A stretch of 24,721 bases of DNA, taken from the IMG/VR virus record IMGVR_UViG_3300020182_000180, positions 1 to 24,721 of that record, one strand, 5' to 3'. The translations under genes and the position numbers were made by a program. The DNA is from a virus. A model generated the notes under the pieces. It worked only from the letters and a program-made list of their open reading frames with translations. It was not told where the DNA came from and searched no databases. Of the stretch, positions 8,772 to 14,728 are shown in pieces (position 1 is the stretch's first letter; each line of letters begins with the position of its first letter).

Positions 8772-8800
8772 AGTATACACCAAAAAGGTAAAGGGGGCAA
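8772..8800 (-). promoter_or_regulatory. Sigma70-type promoter of gp43
   Basis: TTGCCC (8795-8800) and TATACT (8772-8777) are separated by 17 bp on the minus strand. Transcription would start near 8765, about 22 bases before the gp43 ATG. The -35 box is preceded by CTG, giving CTGTTG as in other promoters of the window. It lies inside the arm and loop of the hairpin that should end the preceding operon, so terminator and promoter share bases. Confidence 0.65.
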
Positions 8801-8811
8801 CAGCCCCCCTT
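8791..8811 (-). terminator. GC-rich hairpin terminator after the Hsp20/DUF1127 operon
   Basis: AAGGGGGC and GCCCCCCTT face each other around an AACA loop, giving a stem of at least six GC pairs plus flanking A-U pairs with one extra C. On the minus strand it is followed by TTTACCTTTTT, a broken U-tract, suitable for ending the operon whose last stop is at 8835. On the plus strand it is followed by GATTTTTTATATTTTTT, so it could also stop plus-strand transcripts. Confidence 0.7.
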
Positions 8812-8834
8812 GATTTTTTATATTTTTTATGACT

Positions 8835-9005
8835 TTACAAGTCTTCTGTCTTAGTTAGCATTAGATATTTTGCTTCTTCATGGTAACCCATTCTAGCAAG
8901 TTCTGATGCTGCTCTTGCTTTCCCTACTGATAGGAAGAAGCTGTTAAATCCACTAAAGAGTCCACCAACTGGTGCTAAGGCAAATTTCATTACTGCTTCA
9001 GTCAT
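8835..9005 (-). CDS. 56-residue protein downstream of the DUF1127 gene
   Basis: The gene is short and begins with an ATG sharing its A with the stop of the DUF1127 gene (TAATG). The product starts MTEAVMKFALAPVGGLFSGF and has a hydrophobic N-terminal half and a helical C-terminal half, GKARAASELARMGYHEEAKY. That second half, with alternating Arg and Ala and an EL.R.G core, loosely recalls the small helical proteins found around DUF1127 genes in proteobacteria, but I cannot assign a family. It is the last gene of the Hsp20 mini-operon and is followed by the terminator hairpin. Function unknown; a partner of the DUF1127 protein is a guess from position only. Confidence 0.72.
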   Translation of the reverse strand: MTEAVMKFALAPVGGLFSGFNSFFLSVGKARAASELARMGYHEEAKYLMLTKTEDL

Positions 9006-9235
9006 TAGAAACGTCTCCTTATATCGTCATGCTTATGATGAGCGACATTCCAGATGTCTCCACGACATAGACCAATATCAGTTAAGTCTGCATCAGATAG
9101 TTTATTCAACTCTCTAATAGTTTGCTTAGCTTCTGAAATTTCCTTGCGTGATGTTCGTAGATCTTTAAATAAATCAAACAGAGCTTTAACTGCGTTCTGT
9201 AAGAAGTTGGCTTGTAGTAGTATTAGTTGTGTCAT
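9005..9235 (-). CDS. DUF1127 domain protein (76 aa)
   Basis: The C-terminal half carries the DUF1127 pattern: TIRELNKLSDADLTDIGLCR followed by GDIW (about 41-64), with the usual L..L.D..L.DIG..R.DI spacing. DUF1127 proteins are small, mostly alpha- and gammaproteobacterial; some have been linked to RNA binding and to control of nutrient or stress responses. I chose the ATG at 9235, preceded by GAGG, rather than upstream codons inside hsp20. The N-terminus (MTQLILLQANFLQNAVKALF) looks like an amphipathic helix. It overlaps the end of hsp20 by 50 bases and is coupled to the next small gene. In a phage it may mimic or disturb a host regulator; this is inference. Confidence 0.8.
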   Translation of the reverse strand: MTQLILLQANFLQNAVKALFDLFKDLRTSRKEISEAKQTIRELNKLSDADLTDIGLCRGDIWNVAHHKHDDIRRRF

Positions 9236-9656
9236 TGTGATTCCTCGTTTGACCAATATTGATTTTACGAGGACGCATTTCTTCTGGAATAACATACTTC
9301 AATTCAATTGCTAGTATCCCATCCTGAATATCTGCTCCGTTTACATTTACATGTTCGGACAGCCTAAAGGTTCGTTTAAATTTCTTTGTCGAAATGCCAC
9401 GATGGATAAATTCTCTCCCTTTAGAAACGTGTTCCCCCATTACTGTTAAAGTCCTATCTTTAACCTCAACATTAATTTCTTCTTTTGTAAATCCCGCAAT
9501 AGCAAGTTCGATGAGATATTCTTCATCACCTGATTTAATAATATTGTGTGGGGGGTAGTGGTCTTGAGCATGTTTAGCAGTGAACTCTAGTTCATTGAAT
9601 AGATGGTCAAAACCCACAAAAGATGAACGTGGGAATAGTGTTTGTAAGCCTGTCAT
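9186..9656 (-). CDS. hsp20: Small heat shock protein, Hsp20/IbpA-like
   Basis: A 156-residue alpha-crystallin domain chaperone that holds unfolding proteins in a refoldable state. The N-terminus resembles IbpA (MTGLQTLFPRSSFVGFDHLF). The core runs from about NIIKSGDEEYLIELAIAGF through EEINVEVKDRTLTVMGEH, REFIHRGISTKKFKRTFRLS and DGILAIELKYVIPEE. The C-terminal I-x-I anchor is RKINIG. The start ATG at 9656 has a strong AAAAGGAGA site; an upstream in-frame codon lacks one. T4-like cyanophages also carry hsp20 near gp43, so its presence is expected in marine relatives. It is the first gene of a three-gene operon with its own promoter and a hairpin at the start of its message. Confidence 0.95.
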   Translation of the reverse strand: MTGLQTLFPRSSFVGFDHLFNELEFTAKHAQDHYPPHNIIKSGDEEYLIELAIAGFTKEEINVEVKDRTLTVMGEHVSKGREFIHRGISTKKFKRTFRLSEHVNVNGADIQDGILAIELKYVIPEEMRPRKINIGQTRNHNDTTNTTTSQLLTERS

Positions 9657-9688
9657 TGTTATCTCCTTTTGAGCAAGCAAGATTTTGT

Positions 9689-9713
9689 TGTGATCGGATC
9701 ATTCCGCATCACA
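9689..9713 (-). promoter_or_regulatory. Stem-loop at the 5' end of the hsp20 message
   Basis: TGTGAT and CGGA on one side pair with TCCG and ATCACA on the other, with one unpaired base and a four-base loop. The predicted transcription start (about 9712-9714) coincides with the top of this hairpin, so the RNA would begin with it. It does not cover the ribosome site at 9661-9670. It may stabilise the message or respond to conditions; no function is shown. Confidence 0.5.
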
Positions 9714-9719
9714 GTACTA

Positions 9720-9748
9720 TATATACTATCTTTGACTTCTGAAGTCAA
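9720..9748 (-). promoter_or_regulatory. Strong sigma70-type promoter of the hsp20 operon
   Basis: TTGACT (9743-9748) and TATATA (9720-9725) lie 17 bp apart on the minus strand, preceded by CTG as CTGTTGACT. Transcription would start near 9713, leaving a leader of about 57 bases before the hsp20 ATG. A perfect 17-bp palindrome covers the -35 box. Confidence 0.78.
9732..9748. promoter_or_regulatory. Perfect palindrome over the hsp20 -35 box (operator candidate)
   Basis: The 17 bases TTGACTTCTGAAGTCAA form two 8-base arms that are perfect inverted copies around one central base. The right-hand arm contains the minus-strand -35 box. The dyad symmetry and placement suit a dimeric repressor, host or phage encoded. 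No candidate binder is recognised in the window. Confidence 0.5.
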
Positions 9749-9757
9749 CAGATAATT

Positions 9758-10165
9758 TTATTTATTTCCAATGTTATATTTTGGACAGAGTTCCCATTGA
9801 GCTTTTTCTTTGAATGGGATAATCTTAATTTGACGTAGAGGAGCACAAGTCAGCTCTTGCTTGATTTGTATCTCAACCAAACCCCAATCGCTTAACAATG
9901 TAGCAATTGTATTTCTACGTTCTAAATCATTTGCTTCTAGATTGGCTTTCTTACCATCTAGCATAAACAACTCTTTAAAGTGTACAATGAAGTACCTACC
10001 TTGCTTATGCAAGATGTGGCAGGACTGGAACAGTTTCTTATCTTTACGGGAGGCTACACCTATCCGTGTAAGCGTTTCTCTAACCTTCAAGAAGTCATCT
10101 GGTTCGTTAAGAACCACTTCCAACATATCTTGAGGTTGCCATTCAACAATGTTATTTTCTTCCAC
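9758..10165 (-). CDS. regA: RegA translational repressor
   Basis: RegA binds ribosome sites of many early phage messages and represses their translation, including clamp and clamp-loader genes in T4. The protein aligns along its length with T4 RegA: DDFLKVRETLTRIGVAS, FQSCHILHKQGRYFIVHFKE, LLSDWGLVEI and the end WELCPKYNIG. It begins with GTG at 10165, preceded by AAGG, giving 135 residues. An internal ATG at 10126 (MLEVVLNEPDDF) would match the T4 start and give 122 residues, the T4 length, so the true start is open. It overlaps the end of gp62 by 14 bases and is last in the gp44-gp62-regA group. The hsp20 promoter follows its stop. Confidence 0.95.
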   Translation of the reverse strand: MEENNIVEWQPQDMLEVVLNEPDDFLKVRETLTRIGVASRKDKKLFQSCHILHKQGRYFIVHFKELFMLDGKKANLEANDLERRNTIATLLSDWGLVEIQIKQELTCAPLRQIKIIPFKEKAQWELCPKYNIGNK

Positions 10166-10529
10166 CTTTACTCACCTTCTGTATTATTATAGTTATCTGT
10201 TCAGGTGACAGAAGAGAGAATACTTGTTTGGCTTTTTCATTGCTGTATCCATAGTATTGCTTAATCGCTTCAATATCACTAACCTGTTCAGGTTTCATCC
10301 ATTTTGAAAACCTTTTACGCTTTCGTATGATATTTATAAGAAAATGATATTGGAGTTTATTGGCTGTGTGATGATACTGATTCATCACATTAGCAAAGCC
10401 TACAGTGTCGGGGAAGTAGCTTAATGAACGATTTACCATAAAACCATTGTAAGACTTCTCAGTTAGGTCATCGACCATAACATCTTTCTTAGAATGATTG
10501 ATACTATTTAAGAATTCAAATGGACTCAT
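10152..10529 (-). CDS. 62: Clamp loader small subunit, T4 gp62-like
   Basis: gp62 pairs with four gp44 subunits to load the gp45 clamp at primer ends. The start MSPFEFLNSINHSKKDVM, then FMVNRSLSYFPDTV, ANVMNQYHH and RKRKRFSKWMKPE match the gp62 pattern seen in marine T4-like phages. At 125 residues it is clearly shorter than T4 gp62 (187); the missing part is C-terminal. Its ATG shares a base with the stop of the exonuclease gene (TAATG). T4 has gp44-gp62-regA in direct succession; here an exonuclease gene lies between gp44 and gp62. Confidence 0.9.
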   Translation of the reverse strand: MSPFEFLNSINHSKKDVMVDDLTEKSYNGFMVNRSLSYFPDTVGFANVMNQYHHTANKLQYHFLINIIRKRKRFSKWMKPEQVSDIEAIKQYYGYSNEKAKQVFSLLSPEQITIIIQKVSKGGRK

Positions 10530-11110
10530 TACAATGCCTGCACAATCGTCTGTAGACGCATAACGTCCATAGAGATATCAGCAGAAGGATCATGAGCAAC
10601 AAACTTATCAGCAAGCCCATCGGGGTAAAAGTTATCACGAATGTTATGACCAAAAGTCAACCCATTGATAAGACTAACTACCTCACGGAACTTCCAGTAT
10701 GCATACGGCATAGTGTTGCCAGATGATTCACATAAGGAAATCAATAGAGGTTGATCTAATGTAGCACGACGAGTGAGTACCCAGTCTACATTATCAATAG
10801 CGTTAGAGGTAAAGAACTCAAATGTCTTTGTGATCGATACATCTTCAGAAGAAGGCTTTAGCATAGCCTGAGCTTCTTTATTCTGTTTACTCCACCACTC
10901 AAGAGTGTCCTTATCAATAACACGGTTATGTGCCTTAACTTGTTCCTCCACATCATACTTGATAGTATCACAATAGTCAAGCAGTTCCTCGTACGTGTAA
11001 GGTTCTGTGGTAAAGCGATCAGTATCAAAGTTCAACATAGCTAAACTAACAGCTACACCTTTATTCACATCGAGAGATAATGTCTCGAAATCATATATTA
11101 TACATTTCAT
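10529..11110 (-). CDS. dexA: 3'-5' exonuclease, DexA-like (DEDD family)
   Basis: The start IIYDFETLSLDVNKGVAVSL gives the D-x-E motif of DEDD 3'-5' exonucleases, in the same form as T4 exonuclease A (DexA). The middle carries LEWWSKQNKEAQ, and the aspartates in WVLTRRATLDQPLL and HDPSADISMDVMRL are candidates for the remaining metal ligands. At 193 residues it is a little shorter than T4 DexA (227). I start it at the ATG at 11110, which overlaps the gp44 stop as ATGA. Such enzymes trim DNA or RNA 3' ends. In T4 dexA is elsewhere in the genome; here it is inside the clamp-loader operon, so it is made with the replisome. Confidence 0.8.
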   Translation of the reverse strand: MKCIIYDFETLSLDVNKGVAVSLAMLNFDTDRFTTEPYTYEELLDYCDTIKYDVEEQVKAHNRVIDKDTLEWWSKQNKEAQAMLKPSSEDVSITKTFEFFTSNAIDNVDWVLTRRATLDQPLLISLCESSGNTMPYAYWKFREVVSLINGLTFGHNIRDNFYPDGLADKFVAHDPSADISMDVMRLQTIVQAL

Positions 11111-12048
11111 TTGAAGGTCACCTGTGCCATAATTTCTGTCATGCAAGCAACTGTATTCAACTCGTGATCAGCTACAAACGCATCTTTATATTGATAGTCA
11201 GCAAGAATGATTACAAGCTGAGGTATGCTTTGAGGATCCACATGATCCATCATATTATCATACAACCCGCGAAAGATTGCACTTGTATCCATATCTAGGT
11301 TATCAACAACCCATCTACGCATAGCTTTAAAGTTCTTTTCTTTTAGGGTCGCCACGAGCTCAGATATATTATTAGAGCTACTAGTCCCAGCGCTACTAGC
11401 GTGAATTCCGACATTTCCAATGGCATTACGTTGTCCTTCGTTTATCACTCGACGCCAGTCAGGCGCATGTTTCATTATCAGATCAGCCACAGCCTTTGGT
11501 TCAAAGGTAACAGCTTCTTGTTCAAGGATTGTTGTAAACCGTTTAAAGAATTGACCAGCAAGATCGGCTAGGTCTTTCTTAGAAGTATTAAACTCATACA
11601 CACCACAACGTGAGTGTAAAGGTTCAATGATTCTATTCTTAAAGTTACAAGTAAGAATGAATCTACAGTTATTAGAGAACTCCTCAATAAAGCCACGAAG
11701 AGCTGGTTGTGTAGATTGAGGGTTAAGATAGTCAGCCTCATCTAAGATTACAACCTTGTATCCTCCTTGAAGAGATACAGAAGAAGCAAACTGCTTGATC
11801 TTGCCACGTAGAGTTTCAATGTTACCCTCTTCGGATCCATTGACAATAATATAATCAAGACCAAGCTGATTGCACATAGCTTTCGCTACAGTAGTCTTTC
11901 CAAGCCCAGCAGTACCGGTAAGCAACATATTAGGTAGCTCACCTGTCTTTACAACAGCTTGGAAAGTATTCTTTAGTTCGGTAGGGAGTATAGTATCCTC
12001 AATAGTCTTAGGACGATACTTCTCTACCCACAGGAAATCTTTTGACAT
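11107..12048 (-). CDS. 44: Clamp loader large subunit, T4 gp44-like AAA+ ATPase
   Basis: Four copies of gp44 with one gp62 open and close the gp45 ring on DNA using ATP. The 313 residues contain the N-terminal WVEKYRPKTIEDTILP box, Walker A GTAGLGKTT (45-53), Walker B VVILDEADYL (99-108, DEAD form) and the arginine-finger SRC at 146-148 in LHSRCGV. Length is close to T4 gp44 (319). Its ATG has GAGG 7 bases upstream, and a separate sigma70-type promoter at 12073-12101 precedes it, so it begins a transcription unit gp44-dexA-gp62-regA. Confidence 0.96.
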   Translation of the reverse strand: MSKDFLWVEKYRPKTIEDTILPTELKNTFQAVVKTGELPNMLLTGTAGLGKTTVAKAMCNQLGLDYIIVNGSEEGNIETLRGKIKQFASSVSLQGGYKVVILDEADYLNPQSTQPALRGFIEEFSNNCRFILTCNFKNRIIEPLHSRCGVYEFNTSKKDLADLAGQFFKRFTTILEQEAVTFEPKAVADLIMKHAPDWRRVINEGQRNAIGNVGIHASSAGTSSSNNISELVATLKEKNFKAMRRWVVDNLDMDTSAIFRGLYDNMMDHVDPQSIPQLVIILADYQYKDAFVADHELNTVACMTEIMAQVTFK

Positions 12049-12072
12049 AGTAACCTCATTATATAAATTATT

Positions 12073-12101
12073 ATTGTATCACATTTAGGTTAAAAGGTCA
12101 A
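12073..12101 (-). promoter_or_regulatory. Sigma70-type promoter of gp44
   Basis: TTGACC (12096-12101) and TACAAT (12073-12078) are 17 bp apart on the minus strand. The -35 box begins immediately after the stop codon of the upstream 69-residue gene. Transcription would start near 12066, giving a leader of about 18 bases. It fills the only real gap between gp45 and gp62. Confidence 0.72.
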
Positions 12102-12311
12102 TTATGAATCAGCAGCTGCATCCTGTTGATATGCTTCAGCGAGTTGAATAATCTGTAATGATTGATCCCGCAACTGTCCGATAGTTGATAACTCTTCGCC
12201 CTTAAACGCTCCACGTTGTGTTAGTGCGTCAATCACAGCTACTGTACTACGTGCAATCTTATTAGATAGATCGTAGATTTCTGAGTGAGTTTCTTTTGTT
12301 TCTTTAGCCAT
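12102..12311 (-). CDS. Small protein between gp45 and gp44 (69 aa)
   Basis: No family recognised. I chose the ATG at 12311, with AGGA about 10 bases upstream; longer forms would run into the end of gp45. The product is predicted largely helical: HSEIYDLSNKIARSTVAVID, then a short loop with Gly, then IGQLRDQSLQIIQLAEAYQQ, ending in an acidic Ala-rich tail. It looks like a two-helix hairpin able to dimerise. T4 has no gene here (gp44 follows gp45 directly). It is followed immediately by the gp44 promoter, so it ends the gp55-gp45 transcription unit. A role near the clamp is only suggested by position. Confidence 0.72.
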   Translation of the reverse strand: MAKETKETHSEIYDLSNKIARSTVAVIDALTQRGAFKGEELSTIGQLRDQSLQIIQLAEAYQQDAAADS

Positions 12312-12327
12312 TGTATATGTTCCTGTA

Positions 12328-13008
12328 TTACAGTTTAAAGTCTGATGTTTTTTCACATGCGATCCAATACTTTAGATCCATGTCTGCGTCTAAGCTAGTA
12401 AATTGAGAGATCAGCTTAGTAGAGATTTCAACCTTATAGTCACTAGCAATTAGTTTAAGGTTAGAGATATCAATAATGAAGTTACAATCAGAGAGAGTAG
12501 TTTCACCATCAACATCGATAGAGTATGTATTAGATGTAGAGTTATCTGGATCAATAATAGCTAGATTAATCAATCCGTTTATGAATCTAATAGACATCTG
12601 AGAATGACCCAGAGCACCCGCTGCTCGCTTGAGGTTATTCAGTGTACCCAGATCTAATGAGAATGTCACATCAGGTTCTGGCATTTTAATTGGTTTAGTT
12701 GGACTAGTCAACATCTCTGTATCAGAGAAGAAGTATTTAATCTGAGCTCGTCCTGTACTATCACCAATCAATAGATGCTCGGGTTCAAATCTTACCCGAG
12801 GGCTATCAACTAGTCCTAATACATTCAAGAACTCTTGTAGATCGTATATACCGAACTTCTGAGCAAAAGTCTCAGAGACGGTAGCTTGTCCAAGTACGTT
12901 CTTAGCTTCAGCCATAGTCATAATAGTGTTACCAGGTTTGATAACAACATTACTGTTAACTGTAGCAAAGTTCTTCAACACTTGCATAGTAAAATTGGAC
13001 AGTTCCAT
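12328..13008 (-). CDS. 45: Sliding clamp, T4 gp45-like
   Basis: gp45 is the trimeric ring that tethers gp43 to DNA and, in T4, activates late transcription together with gp55 and gp33. The 226 residues (T4: 228) begin MELSNFTMQVLKNFATVNSN and include FGIYDLQEFLNVLGL, which corresponds to the T4 segment that follows the first strand pair. The C-terminal region ends VEISTKLISQFTSLDADMDL and then KYWIACEKTSDFKL. An AAAGGAAAC site lies before the ATG, overlapping the gp46 end. A second promoter-like pair inside gp46 (13130-13158) may boost it, fitting the high amounts of clamp that replication and late transcription need. Confidence 0.94.
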   Translation of the reverse strand: MELSNFTMQVLKNFATVNSNVVIKPGNTIMTMAEAKNVLGQATVSETFAQKFGIYDLQEFLNVLGLVDSPRVRFEPEHLLIGDSTGRAQIKYFFSDTEMLTSPTKPIKMPEPDVTFSLDLGTLNNLKRAAGALGHSQMSIRFINGLINLAIIDPDNSTSNTYSIDVDGETTLSDCNFIIDISNLKLIASDYKVEISTKLISQFTSLDADMDLKYWIACEKTSDFKL

Positions 13009-13009
13009 T

Positions 13010-14728
13010 TTAGTTTCCTTTTATTTTGGAGAAGTTTTTCTCCTTATATACTTCTATCTTGTTAGCAAACTTGCCTTCAAGAACTTCACCTTTATGAGAT
13101 ATCACAAACACATTGGTATCGCTTCCAAGAGTATAGATGATTTTCATTAGATTGTCAACACCTTCATGGTCTAAAGATGAATCAAATGTCTCATCTAAGA
13201 TTAAAAGATTAGTTGACACAGAGTTCTTCATATTGGCGATCTGCCGCCAAGTGAATAACAATGCTAGATCGATACGTTGCTTCTCACCTTCAGAGAACGA
13301 TGCATAAGAAAAATCATCACGGAAACGTGAGCGAATAGTCTCATTAAAGTTCTCATCAAGATTGAAAGAAACAAAGAAGTCGAGTATCTGTAAGTACTGA
13401 TTACACAGCTTATTGATTACAGGTACATACTGCTTTACAATCTTAGTTTTAATTCCTGTGTCTTTAAGCATAGCGCCTACGACAAGGTTATAGTTATACT
13501 GCTCGTTCAAGGATAGTTTACGTTCTGTAGTAGAATCACCATCTGCCCTCAAATTATCTAACTCAGCTTGAGCTTGATCCATATCAACACTGTTAGCTAG
13601 CTTATCTAACTCAGCTTGTGTTCTACCAATAGCAGAATTGAATTGTGATATAGATTGGTTGTTTGCGTGCATCTCACTCTGCCATTCACGACACTGCTCA
13701 ATGATCACATTAGCTGCTTGTAGCTTCTCTGTATTAGCTTGTACAGCTTCTACTGCTTGATCTATAGCTATCTGTAACTCACGTGACTTCTCTTTACCAT
13801 CTAGTATATGTTGCTCCTTTGTCTCTTCTGTAATAGATTGAGTACATGTAGGACAAGTATCGTTTTGTTCAAAGAACTTAACATCTTTTACTATCTTCTT
13901 GGCATCTGCGTTAAATTTAGCTTTGAACTTTTCAAGCTCAGAGATCTTAGCAGACGATTTGGAAGACTGTTCAGTCGCATCAGGAAGCGAACCCTCAACA
14001 TTAGTAGAGAGTTCCTCATTCTTAGTTTGAGCAGTCTCAACTTCTGATTGAATATCTGATATGAGTGCGAGCTTCTCTTCACGTTGCCCAGAGTTAATAG
14101 CTTTGATATCTCTGATATACTTTTTCTGGCTCTCTATCTTAGTTTTGTTAACCTCGATAGTGTGGGTAGCATCTTTGATCTCCTCACGTAGACCAGACTG
14201 TTGTTCTTTCAATATGTTATTCATCTTAGAGAATACATTGATGTCCAGAAGATCCTCGATTACTTCACGCCGATGATTATTACTCAACTGCATGAATGGG
14301 ATAAAGGAGGAGGAACCCAATACAACAATCTGATGGAAGCTTTTATGGTTCAACTTCAGAATGTTCTGCTCGAGGATCTTCTGGTACTCTTTGGCATGCG
14401 ATGATTGGTTTATCATCGTGCCGCCTTTCCAGATCTCAAAGACGTTTGGCTTAATGCCACGAACAATCTTATATTCAGATCCGGATACTTGGAAAGTAAC
14501 TTCTACAACAGCACTCTTTTTATTGATGCTATTGACTAGTTGATTCTTTCCAATATTTCTATGAGCCTTGCCAAAGAGGCCAAAGCTCAATGCGTCAAGC
14601 ATAGTGGACTTACCAGCACCATTGTGCCCAACAATCAATGTCGACTTATTATTATCTAACGCAATCTCACACCAGCTAGTGCCAGTGCTAAGAAAGTTCT
14701 TCCATCTTAATGTTTTAAATATTATCAT
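13010..14728 (-). CDS. 46: Recombination nuclease ATPase subunit, T4 gp46-like (Rad50/SbcC family)
   Basis: gp46 and gp47 form the phage Mre11-Rad50-type nuclease that resects DNA ends and helps break down host DNA. Walker A is GHNGAGKST (34-42). Long coiled coils surround a zinc hook CPTC (292-295). The ABC signature is FSEGEKQRIDLALLF, and Walker B is LLILDETFDSSLD. Length (572) is close to T4 gp46 (560). Its ATG overlaps the gp47 stop as ATGA, giving coupled production of the two subunits in the order gp47, gp46, the same as the T4 transcriptional order. The gp45 gene follows after one base. Confidence 0.96.
   Translation of the reverse strand: MIIFKTLRWKNFLSTGTSWCEIALDNNKSTLIVGHNGAGKSTMLDALSFGLFGKAHRNIGKNQLVNSINKKSAVVEVTFQVSGSEYKIVRGIKPNVFEIWKGGTMINQSSHAKEYQKILEQNILKLNHKSFHQIVVLGSSSFIPFMQLSNNHRREVIEDLLDINVFSKMNNILKEQQSGLREEIKDATHTIEVNKTKIESQKKYIRDIKAINSGQREEKLALISDIQSEVETAQTKNEELSTNVEGSLPDATEQSSKSSAKISELEKFKAKFNADAKKIVKDVKFFEQNDTCPTCTQSITEETKEQHILDGKEKSRELQIAIDQAVEAVQANTEKLQAANVIIEQCREWQSEMHANNQSISQFNSAIGRTQAELDKLANSVDMDQAQAELDNLRADGDSTTERKLSLNEQYNYNLVVGAMLKDTGIKTKIVKQYVPVINKLCNQYLQILDFFVSFNLDENFNETIRSRFRDDFSYASFSEGEKQRIDLALLFTWRQIANMKNSVSTNLLILDETFDSSLDHEGVDNLMKIIYTLGSDTNVFVISHKGEVLEGKFANKIEVYKEKNFSKIKGN
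13130..13158 (-). promoter_or_regulatory. Sigma70-type promoter inside gp46, pointing to gp45
   Basis: TTGACA (13153-13158) and TATACT (13130-13135) lie 17 bp apart on the minus strand, an 11 of 12 match. Transcription would start near 13123, about 115 bases before the gp45 ATG. It lies in the coding region for the gp46 C-terminus, so chance cannot be excluded, but spacer length and position agree with the other promoters. Confidence 0.5.

Noticed and set aside
9689-9713. CRP-like site, because of TGTGAT and ATCACA
   Set aside because: The half-sites are 13 bases apart rather than the spacing of a CRP site, and the sequence between them forms a stem, so an RNA hairpin explains it better.
10331-10338. 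TATAAATA on the minus strand inside gp62
   Set aside because: In AT-rich DNA a few such 8-base matches are expected by chance; it lies within an early gene with no late gene just downstream. Similar matches at 18693-18700 and 19143-19150 in uvsW were rejected for the same reason.
10952-10980. TTGACT and TATGAT with a 17-bp spacer inside the exonuclease gene
   Set aside because: No gene starts within 400 bases downstream; weaker boxes. Similar weak pairs at 2749-2777, 4082-4110 and 12683-12711 were not listed as features for lack of support.
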